Virus record (IMG/VR): IMGVR_UViG_3300031730_000002
Coordinates: 1-64,000 of that record
Direction: 5' to 3' (one strand)
Length of the DNA: 64,000 nt
Origin: a virus
Shown: in pieces, positions 49,786 to 57,406 of the stretch
Layout: every line of letters starts with the position of its first letter
Numbering within the stretch: position 1 is the first letter of the stretch
Made by a program: the position numbers and the translations under genes
The notes under the pieces: generated by a model
The model's database searches: none
Told to the model about the DNA's origin: nothing
The model's input: only the letters and a program-made list of their open reading frames with translations

Positions 49786-50094
49786 TTAAGCAGCCGGTGC
49801 GGCGTTGTCGGCGAAGGTCAAGGTGAGCTTGGCCGGCGTCGAGACCGTGGCAGCCGTGTAGACGACATCAGCGGTGACAAACAGCTGGTCGGGCGTGGAC
49901 ACGGTCAGCACACCGCTTGCGCTGACGGCTTCGTCGGCCGGTGCCAGATTGGCGCTGAGCGTGTCGGCAGATGCCACCACGACAAAGCCTTCGGTCACCG
50001 ACCAGATGGCCGGCGTGTTCGGAGCAACGTCGAGGCCGGCGGCATCGACTGCGCGGAGGGTCACGGTCGCACCTTGTTTGAGAATGACTGTCAT
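49786..50094 (-). CDS. Ig-like (BIG2-type) protein in the replication region
   Basis: 102 residues. The sequence has bacterial immunoglobulin-like strands (GATVTLRAVDAAG, AIWSVTEGFVVVAS, SGVLTVSTPDQLFV) and no catalytic or DNA-binding motif. Ig-like folds of this type are usually virion or cell-surface proteins, so its place in the middle of DNA-metabolism genes is odd. A strong AAAGGTG ribosome-binding site precedes the ATG at 50094 and a strong terminator follows, suggesting high expression. An in-frame GTG at 50262 would add 56 residues with an amphipathic basic N-terminus. Confidence 0.7.
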   Translation of the reverse strand: MTVILKQGATVTLRAVDAAGLDVAPNTPAIWSVTEGFVVVASADTLSANLAPADEAVSASGVLTVSTPDQLFVTADVVYTAATVSTPAKLTLTFADNAAPAA

Positions 50095-50266
50095 GATCTT
50101 TTCACCTTTCAAAGTGAGTGATGTGGTGGGAGAGAAGACGAGGTAGAGCAGCTGTGGGCCGCTGGGAACAGGGAAGTAGAACTCTAGCAGCCCTGCGAGA
50201 TAGTGCAGAACAATCTGCACTGCCCTCGCAAGGCGCCGCCACAGCCTCTTCAGCGGCGCCACTGGG
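50095..50266 (-). other. gap or N-terminal extension of the Ig-like gene
   Basis: The frame of the Ig-like gene stays open to a GTG at 50262, which has GAGG eight bases upstream and lies 5 bases after the stop of the upstream gene. If used, it encodes VAPLKRLWRRLARAVQIVL, then an aromatic-hydrophobic part. I see no promoter consensus in the gap. Confidence 0.35.
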
Positions 50267-51112
50267 TCAACCCTCAGCGAACTCGGCCGGGCCGACCTGC
50301 AGCAAGGTCCAGTTGTTCGTGCCGGTCTTCTTGGGCACCGCCTTGATGCTCAGGATGTTCGAGCCTTCGGCCGGCTGCTTGCCTGCAGCCACGTCGAACG
50401 TGCGGTCGAAGTTGAAGCGGTCGAACGTCTTGCGGGCCTGCGACGACAGGCTGACCTGCACCGTGCGATCGAGCAGGTTGGTGGGGTTCTCGGAGGCCAG
50501 CAGCACACCGACAAGCACCATCTTCTGTGCGACCTTGGCATTCGGAAATAGTGGGCGAACTTCTTCGAGGTAGTCGGCGATGGTCTGGCCTGAATCGCTG
50601 AGCGTCACGCCGTCGTTCGAGTAGCGCACGTACTCCTTGGCCTTGGCCGAGTCGTCACCCATGCCGATGTCCCAGGCGTGTTGCCACGAGCGCAGCTCGA
50701 TCGCGATCTCGCGCCCGAGGCTGTTGCCGCTGTTGTCCTGGATGTCACCAGCGCCAGCCTTCAGTCGCTCGAAGGTGTCGTACTCGACGGTGAAAGCGTC
50801 CTTGAAGGCGTTCAAGATCGGCTCGGGCATCGCCTTCACGGCGGCGGTCAGGGCGCCCGGAGGACGCACCAGCACGGCGCGTTGGGTGCTGGCAGGCTGC
50901 TGCTGCACGGCGGGCTTGACGGGGATCTGCACGGCGGCCGGCGCTGTGGTTGACGCAGGCGTCTGCGCTGCCCCGAGCTGTGCGGTCTGCGGCGTGGTGC
51001 CGGCTGCGGGGTTGTCGGCGGGAGCCACGGTCTGCTGCACGGGGGTCTGTGCGGCGGTCTCCACTGCGGGAGCAGCTTCGGCGGTGGCGTTGGGATTGCG
51101 GCGAATCAGCAT
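50267..51112 (-). CDS. putative single-stranded DNA-binding protein
   Basis: 281 residues. Residues 1-90 are low-complexity Ala/Pro/Thr/Gln. The rest is a compact beta-rich domain with a GREIAIELRSWQHAWDI segment, then LVGVLLASENPTNLL and VSLSSQARKTFDRFNFDR. Such proteins are common next to phage primase-helicases and might bind ssDNA, but the family has no clear name to me. An AGGAAATG ribosome-binding region and a promoter at 51172-51199 precede it. Unlike classical SSB, the acidic C-terminal tail is short (FAEG). Confidence 0.45.
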   Translation of the reverse strand: MLIRRNPNATAEAAPAVETAAQTPVQQTVAPADNPAAGTTPQTAQLGAAQTPASTTAPAAVQIPVKPAVQQQPASTQRAVLVRPPGALTAAVKAMPEPILNAFKDAFTVEYDTFERLKAGAGDIQDNSGNSLGREIAIELRSWQHAWDIGMGDDSAKAKEYVRYSNDGVTLSDSGQTIADYLEEVRPLFPNAKVAQKMVLVGVLLASENPTNLLDRTVQVSLSSQARKTFDRFNFDRTFDVAAGKQPAEGSNILSIKAVPKKTGTNNWTLLQVGPAEFAEG

Positions 51113-51171
51113 GGTGTCATTTCCTATTCAGGTTGGTAGTCACATAGTGGTCAAGAGAAGACCACGAGAGA

Positions 51172-51199
51172 AGTCTAGCGAGTTCAGTAGAAGTGTCAA
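51172..51199 (-). promoter_or_regulatory. minus-strand sigma70-like promoter
   Basis: On the minus strand: TTGACA (51199-51194), 16-base spacer, TAGACT (51177-51172). The -35 box overlaps the end of the primase-helicase gene. It would drive the putative ssDNA-binding protein and the genes after it. Confidence 0.6.
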
Positions 51200-54144
51200 G
51201 TGCCTTTGAAGTTATCCACCCCCAGTTTGCGAAGTTCATTCATGTCGAAGACGAACGTGCCGCCCGGCGCCACCAGCTTGTGCGATGCGCCTTGCTCCAG
51301 CAGAGCAGTCGAGTCACGCATGGCGTGCAGGAAAGCAGGGTCGCCGGAGAAGAGCGGCTTGTAGCTGATGTTCTTGCAGTGCACGCGGTACTTGTGATAG
51401 CAGCGACGCATCGAGAACTCGATCGCTTCCTTGCCGCCGAAGTCGAAGACTGCGAAGTCCTGGCCTTTGACCAACTTCGATGGCGAGTCCTCTTCCTCGT
51501 AGCTCATCGAGGCAAAGGTGTTGAGCACCTTCAGGTACTCGGCTTGCGTGGCCGGCAACAGATCCTGCATGCGGGAGTAGATCGCATCGTCGAGCACTGC
51601 GAACTGCTCGGCAAACTCTGCCTCACCGTACACCAGATCGATGATCCGCTTGAACTGCCGCAAGCCGAACTTGCTGACGGTGAAGTTGTAGACCGAGCGC
51701 TGCTTCGCGCCCTGCTTGCGCCGCATCTCTTCGTCGGTGATGCCATCGGTCAAGTCCTGCGCGGTCAGCATGTAGTGCGCCTGCGCCGCGTTGTACATCA
51801 CATCGAACTCGGTCTTCAACTGCTCCAGGCTGTAGTTGTGGACGATGTCGGCCGCAAGGTGGCGACCGATCACCGCCATGCTCTGCTTCTCGGCCACGAA
51901 GTGCATGAAGCGTGCGTACCAGGTCAAAGCCACCGACGACGGCGGTCGCACCACCGTGACCAGGACAACACGCTCCATCGTCGCCGGCTCTTCTTCCATC
52001 ACCTCACCGACAAAGCAGACCGGCGCCGAGATCTGCGTCTGGTTCAGAGAGCGGAAATCCTCGCTGTCCCGGTTGCCGCCACCCTTCGTGATCTCGCGGT
52101 TGTTGTAGGCATCGCGCCAGAGCAGCTTGAGTTTGCTGTGCAGATCCGGCGGCATCTCGTGCGGCTTGTACTCGTCGATCAGCAGCGGGATGCTTGCCGA
52201 TGCGGCCATGTGCTGCTGCAGAGCGAACAGGCTGGACTGCGGTGTCAGCTCTTTCGGCTCCTGGTTGAAGTAGAAGAGCGACAACATCGCCCGGTTCTGC
52301 TCGGTCTTGCCTGCACCAGCTGACCCATTCACATGCAGCAACGGGAACTTCTGGTAGACCTTGTTGAACATCATCCGGTAGAAGCATGACGTGTACCAGC
52401 CCAAATAATTCCCGATCACGTCGGGCTTCTGGCAGCCGATGAACGAGTGCAAGGCCTTGCGGAAAGACTCTTTACTTTCCGTGGCTGCCCAGTCCGCAAG
52501 CTCGGGCGCGTCGCTGAGATCCGTGCGGTAGATGCCGCGTGTGTCGGGGTAGCCTTGGAAGGACATCGTGATGCCGGTGGCTGCAGCACGCGGCTCCATC
52601 ATCACGCCGCGGTTGTCTGCCCACACCATGAAAGGTTTGTGCAGCTCGGTCTGCTCGTGGCCGGGGATGTTGAGTACGTCGAGGCCTTCGCGCTTGGCGA
52701 CGTAACGGACCTTGTCGTTGCTCATAGCTTTCTGCGCTACTCGCATGTGAAGTGATCGAACATGAGCATCGCTCCCTTGCATGATGTGGGCGTAGCGCCC
52801 GGCGAATTTGTTGAAGGCCTGCAGACCAGAGAAGGTGTCCAGCTCAAGGGTCTGCGTGCCGACGCTCTTGCCGTTGACGAAGACCGTGGCTTGGTAGCAT
52901 GACACCGCACTCTTCTCGGTGTCACGCAGGATCACCACGTCATCGAATGACAGAGCGCAGATGCGCTTCTTTCCGTCCTCGGTGTTGATGTAGACCCCGT
53001 ACTTGGTCATGTCGAGACCAGCGGCGATGTCGTTGTACGCATCGCTGACCGGCACCTCGGTGCTGGCTTCAGCCGGTGCATTCGCAGCCGCTTCGATGTT
53101 CGCCGCGACTTCAGCCTCGGTGACTGGGATGCCGTCAAGGTCTGGTGCATCGTGGCTGAGCAAGGTCTTGATCGCACCGATCGAGAACTCGTAGCACGGG
53201 TTGTCGTGCGTGTAGCGGTGCATGCGCACCAGCTCGGTCGCACGCTTGTCCGGCGTGTTGTAACGGTTGCCGTCGCCACCATGAGTCTCGATCAAGCCAG
53301 CGGCCTTGGCCACCAACGTCTCTTCATTCCAGCCCATCGCATCGGCCACGATGCCGAGCTGCAGTGACAGCTGATGGAAGCCGACATCGGCCTTGATGCC
53401 TTGGCCAGCCAGCATGTAATCGAGCGAGGGCAGCTTGGTCTGGCGCAGCTTGCTGTTGTCGGTCATCGCCTTCTTGCGACGCTTGGCCAGCTTGGCGTCA
53501 ACCGCCTGCACGGCCTTGTCGTAGAGCAAGGTCAAGTCGATCGACTGTGCGGCCGGCTCGGGCTGGATCAGCGGGCGCGGCGCCGAGGTCAGCTCGGTGT
53601 ACTGCTCGGTGGTCATGGCCTTCAGCTCGGACCAGGTGATCGCCACCTTGTAGCGCCCGTTCTCGCGCTGCACGTTCGTCGAGCGCCACATGCGCCCCTT
53701 GCGCGCCGAGTAGACCCGAAGGTCAAGGTGGTCGACTGCAACAGCCAGCGCCATCTCACGGTAGAAGAGCGGCAGGTTGACGACGCCGAGCTTCGGTGCC
53801 TTGGGCATGAAGACTTCCATCGGGATCTCGCAGTGGTAGCCGCGCCCGCCGGTAGCGAAGAGCTTCACCGTGCTCATCTTCAGGCCGCGCTCCTCCATGC
53901 CCGACAGCAGCTTGACGGCTTGCGTGGTCGCCGTGTCGATGTCGTTGCAGTCCCAGTCGAGGTACATCGGACCCTCGTACTTGAGCTTGTCGATCTCTTC
54001 GCGCGATAGGTCGTCGACCATCTGCGACACAGCGAGCACGGTCGAATAGCGTGGTCGTTTCTCGGCGCAGAAGGCAGGCCACATCGGCAGCGGAATGGGC
54101 TGCCATGTTTCTTCGCCCCCAACGATTTGCACGTACTTGTACAT
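51196..54144 (-). CDS. AEP-type primase fused to helicase
   Basis: 982 residues. Start at the ATG overlapping the upstream stop (TGATG at 54146-54142); the open frame extends further but inside the neighbour. N-terminal primase domain of the archaeo-eukaryotic type: DWD at 63-65 and GGRGYH at 99-104 with a following RVYSARKGR strand. C-terminal helicase/ATPase with Walker A GSAGAGKT at 607-614 and a LLIDEY Walker B. Synthesises primers and unwinds DNA at the fork. Confidence 0.85.
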   Translation of the reverse strand: MYKYVQIVGGEETWQPIPLPMWPAFCAEKRPRYSTVLAVSQMVDDLSREEIDKLKYEGPMYLDWDCNDIDTATTQAVKLLSGMEERGLKMSTVKLFATGGRGYHCEIPMEVFMPKAPKLGVVNLPLFYREMALAVAVDHLDLRVYSARKGRMWRSTNVQRENGRYKVAITWSELKAMTTEQYTELTSAPRPLIQPEPAAQSIDLTLLYDKAVQAVDAKLAKRRKKAMTDNSKLRQTKLPSLDYMLAGQGIKADVGFHQLSLQLGIVADAMGWNEETLVAKAAGLIETHGGDGNRYNTPDKRATELVRMHRYTHDNPCYEFSIGAIKTLLSHDAPDLDGIPVTEAEVAANIEAAANAPAEASTEVPVSDAYNDIAAGLDMTKYGVYINTEDGKKRICALSFDDVVILRDTEKSAVSCYQATVFVNGKSVGTQTLELDTFSGLQAFNKFAGRYAHIMQGSDAHVRSLHMRVAQKAMSNDKVRYVAKREGLDVLNIPGHEQTELHKPFMVWADNRGVMMEPRAAATGITMSFQGYPDTRGIYRTDLSDAPELADWAATESKESFRKALHSFIGCQKPDVIGNYLGWYTSCFYRMMFNKVYQKFPLLHVNGSAGAGKTEQNRAMLSLFYFNQEPKELTPQSSLFALQQHMAASASIPLLIDEYKPHEMPPDLHSKLKLLWRDAYNNREITKGGGNRDSEDFRSLNQTQISAPVCFVGEVMEEEPATMERVVLVTVVRPPSSVALTWYARFMHFVAEKQSMAVIGRHLAADIVHNYSLEQLKTEFDVMYNAAQAHYMLTAQDLTDGITDEEMRRKQGAKQRSVYNFTVSKFGLRQFKRIIDLVYGEAEFAEQFAVLDDAIYSRMQDLLPATQAEYLKVLNTFASMSYEEEDSPSKLVKGQDFAVFDFGGKEAIEFSMRRCYHKYRVHCKNISYKPLFSGDPAFLHAMRDSTALLEQGASHKLVAPGGTFVFDMNELRKLGVDNFKGT

Positions 54145-54638
54145 CAGAACCTCGTGTTTGCGAACTGCGGCCACTTGTGCCGGAACTCGCCGACTGGGGT
54201 CAGGTACGTGTCTCCTGCTACCCAGTGCGTCGGGTGACTTCTCATCTTCATCGCAAGGCTTAAACGCAGTACGCTGCGGCCGGGCACCTTGGTGTTCGGC
54301 AGCCAGCGCACATCGTTGTGGTACGGGCACCAGACGAAGACATCAGGGTGTAGCTCTGTCGGGCGCTGAGCAACAAGAGTGCTGCCTTCTTCTTTGCTGG
54401 TCAGGCAAAGCTCAACGCCGTGCGTGAAGTCAACGTGCAGACCAGTCAACTCGAACGAGTCCATCACCTCTGGCGACCCATCTGCCTTCGCCTTCCACAG
54501 CACCAGGACCAAGCCCTCGTGCACAGAAATCCGGTGCGAGATCCGCAAGCGTTGCCACTTGGCGTACTGGTGCAAGGGCAGCAGCGCTGCCGCCGCCTCG
54601 ACCAGTGTCACCTCTTCGGTCTGTCGATCACTTGCCAT
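54144..54638 (-). CDS. hypothetical protein, 164 aa
   Basis: I use the ATG at 54638, with AAGG ten bases upstream; an ATG at 54647 is possible. Beta-rich protein with many tryptophans and histidines (LHQYAKWQRLRISHR, VFVWCPYHNDVRWL). Lies between helicase and primase and overlaps both. Function unknown; replication accessory by context. Confidence 0.58.
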   Translation of the reverse strand: MASDRQTEEVTLVEAAAALLPLHQYAKWQRLRISHRISVHEGLVLVLWKAKADGSPEVMDSFELTGLHVDFTHGVELCLTSKEEGSTLVAQRPTELHPDVFVWCPYHNDVRWLPNTKVPGRSVLRLSLAMKMRSHPTHWVAGDTYLTPVGEFRHKWPQFANTRF

Positions 54639-56058
54639 ATACCGCATCCCTTAGATCTTGAAAGCCGCCTTGCACTCGGTTGAGCAGCTGGTCGTTGTGG
54701 AGAAGATTCTCGAAGAGATGCTTCTGAATGGTGCCGCTTGCGATGCCGATGTGAATGTTCGGCACGTTGGGCTGGCCGTCGCGATAGACGCGGCCGACGA
54801 CCTGGTTGAAGTGCAGCGGCATGCGCGGAGCTTCGGCGAACAGCACCTCGGAGCAGACGTGCTGATAGTCGCTACCGAACCCACCCGATGCGGGCTGGAT
54901 CACTGCGATACGGCAAGTCGGATCGAACTTGAATCGCTCGCTGTTGATCTCCTGCTTCTTCTGCGAGATCGCGCCGTACATTCCAACAGCGCCGAACTCT
55001 TGCAGGTACTGCAGGATCTTTGCGGAAGTGATCTGGTAGTAGCTGCCGATGATCAGTTTGGACTTGGCGGGGTTCATCACATCAGCCGAGTCCATGACGT
55101 GATCGATCAGATCGAACGTGGTGGACCGCGCATCTTCATTGCCGGAGAAGTAGTCCCAGTTGACGATGATCTGCTGCAGCGCGTTGTACAGCTTGCTTGC
55201 GGATGTGGCGTCGATCTTGCCACCGCTTTCGAGCAGCAAGATCTGCTCTTCGGCAAGTACGTCGTACAGCGCCTTGTGCTCTTTCTCAAGCTCGTACTCG
55301 ATCGGTATGTAGTTAGGCTTCTTGAGCCCCTTGAGCACGTTCTCTTTGAGCAGCCTCGCGCTGTGCATCATCAAGTTGCTCTGCATCAGCTCAAGGTTCT
55401 TCCACTCCGTGACCTTCTCGAAGAAGTCACGCTCGGCGACGTGGATGTTTTCGAACTGGGTCTTGCTCCGGTAGATGCCCGGCGTGATCAGCTTGACGTA
55501 TGCGTAGGCATCGTGGGGAGTACTGAGCGGTGTCCCTGTGAGAAGGGCAAGGTTCGAATCCTCGGCCAGACTCGCCACCGCTTTGTGGTTAGCGGACGCC
55601 GGATTCTTGACTGACGTGGCTTCATCCACGTCGATGGTCTTTGTCTTGCCAGCAAATGCATTGTGGATTCGCTTGTAGTCGTTCTTCAGGATGCCGATCG
55701 ACATCAAGATCCACTTCGGTTTGGTCAGGTCCATCGCAGCGCGCTGCTTGAGCGTGCCGCGATAGATCAGCACGTCGCCGATACCAGGGATCGAGGTGAG
55801 CCAGCGATGCCACTGCTTGAACAGGATGGGCGGCATGATCACCACGTTCACGTCGGCGTTCCAGCACAGCGTGAGATAGGTGGCCATGACCGTCTTCCCC
55901 GTGCCGACCTCAGCATAGAGGCCCGCACGCGGGTAGTCGATCTTGTCTTCGATGACCTCGATCTGGTCAGGCCGGAGCGTGAACGGAGGCGGGTGGTCCT
56001 TCAGCACCGACAGGAGATCCCGGAGCGCCGGGGCGCTCGGTGCGAGCTGCGCGCTCAC
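54628..56058 (-). CDS. SNF2/DEAD-type helicase
   Basis: 476 residues, GTG start with AAGG upstream. Walker A VGTGKT (51-56), a DEAT box (145-148, variant of DEAH), motif III LLTGTP, and a C-terminal segment with ASGGFGSDYQH and QVVGRVYRDGQ, the classical motifs V-VI of superfamily 2 helicases. Probably remodels DNA-protein complexes or reverses forks; phage homologues often lie in replication operons. Confidence 0.87.
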   Translation of the reverse strand: MSAQLAPSAPALRDLLSVLKDHPPPFTLRPDQIEVIEDKIDYPRAGLYAEVGTGKTVMATYLTLCWNADVNVVIMPPILFKQWHRWLTSIPGIGDVLIYRGTLKQRAAMDLTKPKWILMSIGILKNDYKRIHNAFAGKTKTIDVDEATSVKNPASANHKAVASLAEDSNLALLTGTPLSTPHDAYAYVKLITPGIYRSKTQFENIHVAERDFFEKVTEWKNLELMQSNLMMHSARLLKENVLKGLKKPNYIPIEYELEKEHKALYDVLAEEQILLLESGGKIDATSASKLYNALQQIIVNWDYFSGNEDARSTTFDLIDHVMDSADVMNPAKSKLIIGSYYQITSAKILQYLQEFGAVGMYGAISQKKQEINSERFKFDPTCRIAVIQPASGGFGSDYQHVCSEVLFAEAPRMPLHFNQVVGRVYRDGQPNVPNIHIGIASGTIQKHLFENLLHNDQLLNRVQGGFQDLRDAVYGK

Positions 56059-56059
56059 C

Positions 56060-56425
56060 TCAGACCTTCAGGCGCAAGGCGTCTTTGAGGGGTTCGAACA
56101 GAACAGTCTGCTGCGGGTGCGCGTCGAGGAAGGCGCTGAAGCGCTTGATGGGCATCGTTGCAGCGGCGATGCCGAGAGTGAGACGACCGAGCGGGAAGTT
56201 GGAGTAGCCACACACCCACAGCGCCTCGCGGCTGTACCGCACATAGTCGTCAGGCGGGCCACCTGCACCAGACATGAGCCACATCAAATTGAATGCGCCG
56301 ATGTCTTCGGGATAGCACAAACCCCAGCCTACCAAGTGCTTGCCTTCGCGCTGGATGTAGTAGGTGGGGTGCACCGGCGACCAGTACGGTCGGGTGATTT
56401 GCAAGAGGAAGTCGGAGAATTCCAT
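56060..56425 (-). CDS. hypothetical protein, 121 aa
   Basis: Ribosome-binding site AAAGGA at 56440-56435. Begins MEFSDFLLQITRPYWSPVHP; aromatic and glycine-rich with helical C-terminus. It precedes the helicase gene by one base between stop and start. No family recognised. An imperfect GAGGGC/GCCCTC hairpin lies just upstream (56468-56487). Confidence 0.57.
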   Translation of the reverse strand: MEFSDFLLQITRPYWSPVHPTYYIQREGKHLVGWGLCYPEDIGAFNLMWLMSGAGGPPDDYVRYSREALWVCGYSNFPLGRLTLGIAAATMPIKRFSAFLDAHPQQTVLFEPLKDALRLKV

Positions 56426-56501
56426 GCGCGTGATCCTTTCTAAGAGGGGATGATTCTGTCGTAAAGTGAGGGCCGGATCAAGCCCTCGTAAACGTGAATT
56501 T

Positions 56502-56726
56502 TTAGCGGAAGCGTGGGTAGTCTTCGTTGTGGGTTGGGTCGTCTTCCTCAGCCTCGACGCAGGCGTTGTACAGCACCTTGCTGCACGGCTGGTTGTCGAA
56601 CTCGTGGTACATCCAGATCACGTACTTCGGATCGATCTCGGCGATCTCACTCGGCGTCTTGCCGTTGTGCTTGCCGAAGTCGAGTGGTGTATGGTCAAGC
56701 TCTTCATCGCGTGTCTTGAACTTCAC
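56502..56726 (-). CDS. DUF3820-like small protein, 74 aa
   Basis: GTG start with CAGGAG upstream. The segment PLDFGKHNGKTPSEIAEIDP and WMYHEF resembles the DUF3820 domain that is also the C-terminus of the DEDDh exonuclease at 49042. Here it stands alone and could act as a partner or regulator of exonuclease. Its start region abuts the divergent H-NS-like promoter. Confidence 0.65.
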   Translation of the reverse strand: MKFKTRDEELDHTPLDFGKHNGKTPSEIAEIDPKYVIWMYHEFDNQPCSKVLYNACVEAEEDDPTHNEDYPRFR

Positions 56727-56738
56727 TGTCTTCTCCTG

Positions 56739-56767
56739 TTGACAAACTTACTAACTCTGTCTACTAT
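56739..56767 (+). promoter_or_regulatory. near-consensus promoter of the H-NS-like gene
   Basis: TTGACA (56739-56744), 17-base spacer, TACTAT (56762-56767). Exact -35, five of six in -10, ideal spacing. It is the only plus-strand promoter in the minus-strand half and points to the gene at 56824. Confidence 0.85.
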
Positions 56768-56779
56768 TCGCATGCGCTG

Positions 56780-56795
56780 TGAGTAGCGCTACTCA
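56780..56795. promoter_or_regulatory. 16-bp perfect palindrome (operator candidate)
   Basis: TGAGTAGCGCTACTCA is identical to its reverse complement. It starts 12 bases after the -10 box, in the expected early transcribed region, where a dimeric repressor would block the promoter. Confidence 0.7.
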
Positions 56796-56823
56796 ACCCA
56801 CTTACTGAACAAGGAACAATGTC

Positions 56824-57147
56824 ATGTCCATTCTCGACGAAATCGCAACCCTGAAGAAGCAGCTCGATGAAAAGATGGCTGCGGCCGAAGTCGAACTCCG
56901 TGCGCAGAAGTCCGGCGTCATCGCCGAGATCCTGGCGCACATGAAAGAGAACGGCGTCTCGCTCAAGGATCTGAACGCTGCGGCTCTCGTCGCCGCCAGC
57001 AAGTACAGCTCGGGCACGAAGACCTGGTCGGGCAAAGGCAAGCAGCCGGCTTGGCTGGTCGCGGGCATCGCTGCCGGCGCCACGCTCGACTCGTTCCTGA
57101 CGCACAAGGTGGCCAACGCCGCCGCTGCCGAACCGGCCTCAGCGTAA
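56824..57147 (+). CDS. H-NS-like nucleoid protein
   Basis: 107 residues. N-terminal coiled-coil dimerisation part (about 1-42), linker, and the H-NS-type DNA-binding motif YSSGTKTWSGKGKQPAWL (61-78), matching the pattern TWxGxGxxPxWL; the C-terminus ends in an Ala-rich tail. H-NS silences AT-rich foreign DNA, and phage-encoded relatives can counter or imitate host silencing. AAGGA ribosome-binding site. It is the only plus-strand gene in the replication half and has its own promoter, palindrome and terminator. Confidence 0.85.
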   Translation: MSILDEIATLKKQLDEKMAAAEVELRAQKSGVIAEILAHMKENGVSLKDLNAAALVAASKYSSGTKTWSGKGKQPAWLVAGIAAGATLDSFLTHKVANAAAAEPASA

Positions 57148-57148
57148 G

Positions 57149-57406
57149 CTACGCCGCTCGCTGCAAGGCCGCCTCCGGGCGGCCTTTTTCGTGTCTGAAA
57201 CGATCCCACATCAGCAGGTGCCGGAACTGGCTGCGGTCGTTGATGCCCATGCGCTTGCGAATCCGCAGCATGTGGGCCTCCGCAGTCTTCACTGCCATGC
57301 CCAGCTCTCGGGCCGCGGCCTTGCTGCCGCCCCACAGGATCACCGTGTCCATCAGCTGCTCTTCGCGTGGGGTCAAGCCCCAAGGGTTACTCTTCTTCTT
57401 GGTCAT
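57149..57406 (-). CDS. LuxR-type HTH regulator, 85 aa
   Basis: Residues about 10-70 show the GerE/LuxR helix-turn-helix (LTPREEQLMDTVIL, then AARELGMAVKTAEAHMLRIRKRMG). No receiver or autoinducer domain, so a DNA-binding regulator only. Its stop lies one base from the H-NS-like gene's stop on the other strand, and the H-NS terminator is inside its 3' coding part. It overlaps the Toprim gene by 20 bases. Confidence 0.82.
   Translation of the reverse strand: MTKKKSNPWGLTPREEQLMDTVILWGGSKAAARELGMAVKTAEAHMLRIRKRMGINDRSQFRHLLMWDRFRHEKGRPEAALQRAA
57165..57189 (+). terminator. terminator of the H-NS-like gene
   Basis: GGCCGCC (57167-57173), 4-base loop, GGCGGCC (57178-57184), then TTTTT. An excellent stem with T-run, located within the coding end of the convergent LuxR-type gene. 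Confidence 0.85.

Noticed and set aside
51205-51215. Second DnaA-box-like site (TTATCCACC) at the end of the primase-helicase gene
   Set aside because: One mismatch, inside coding sequence, no companion boxes; likely chance.
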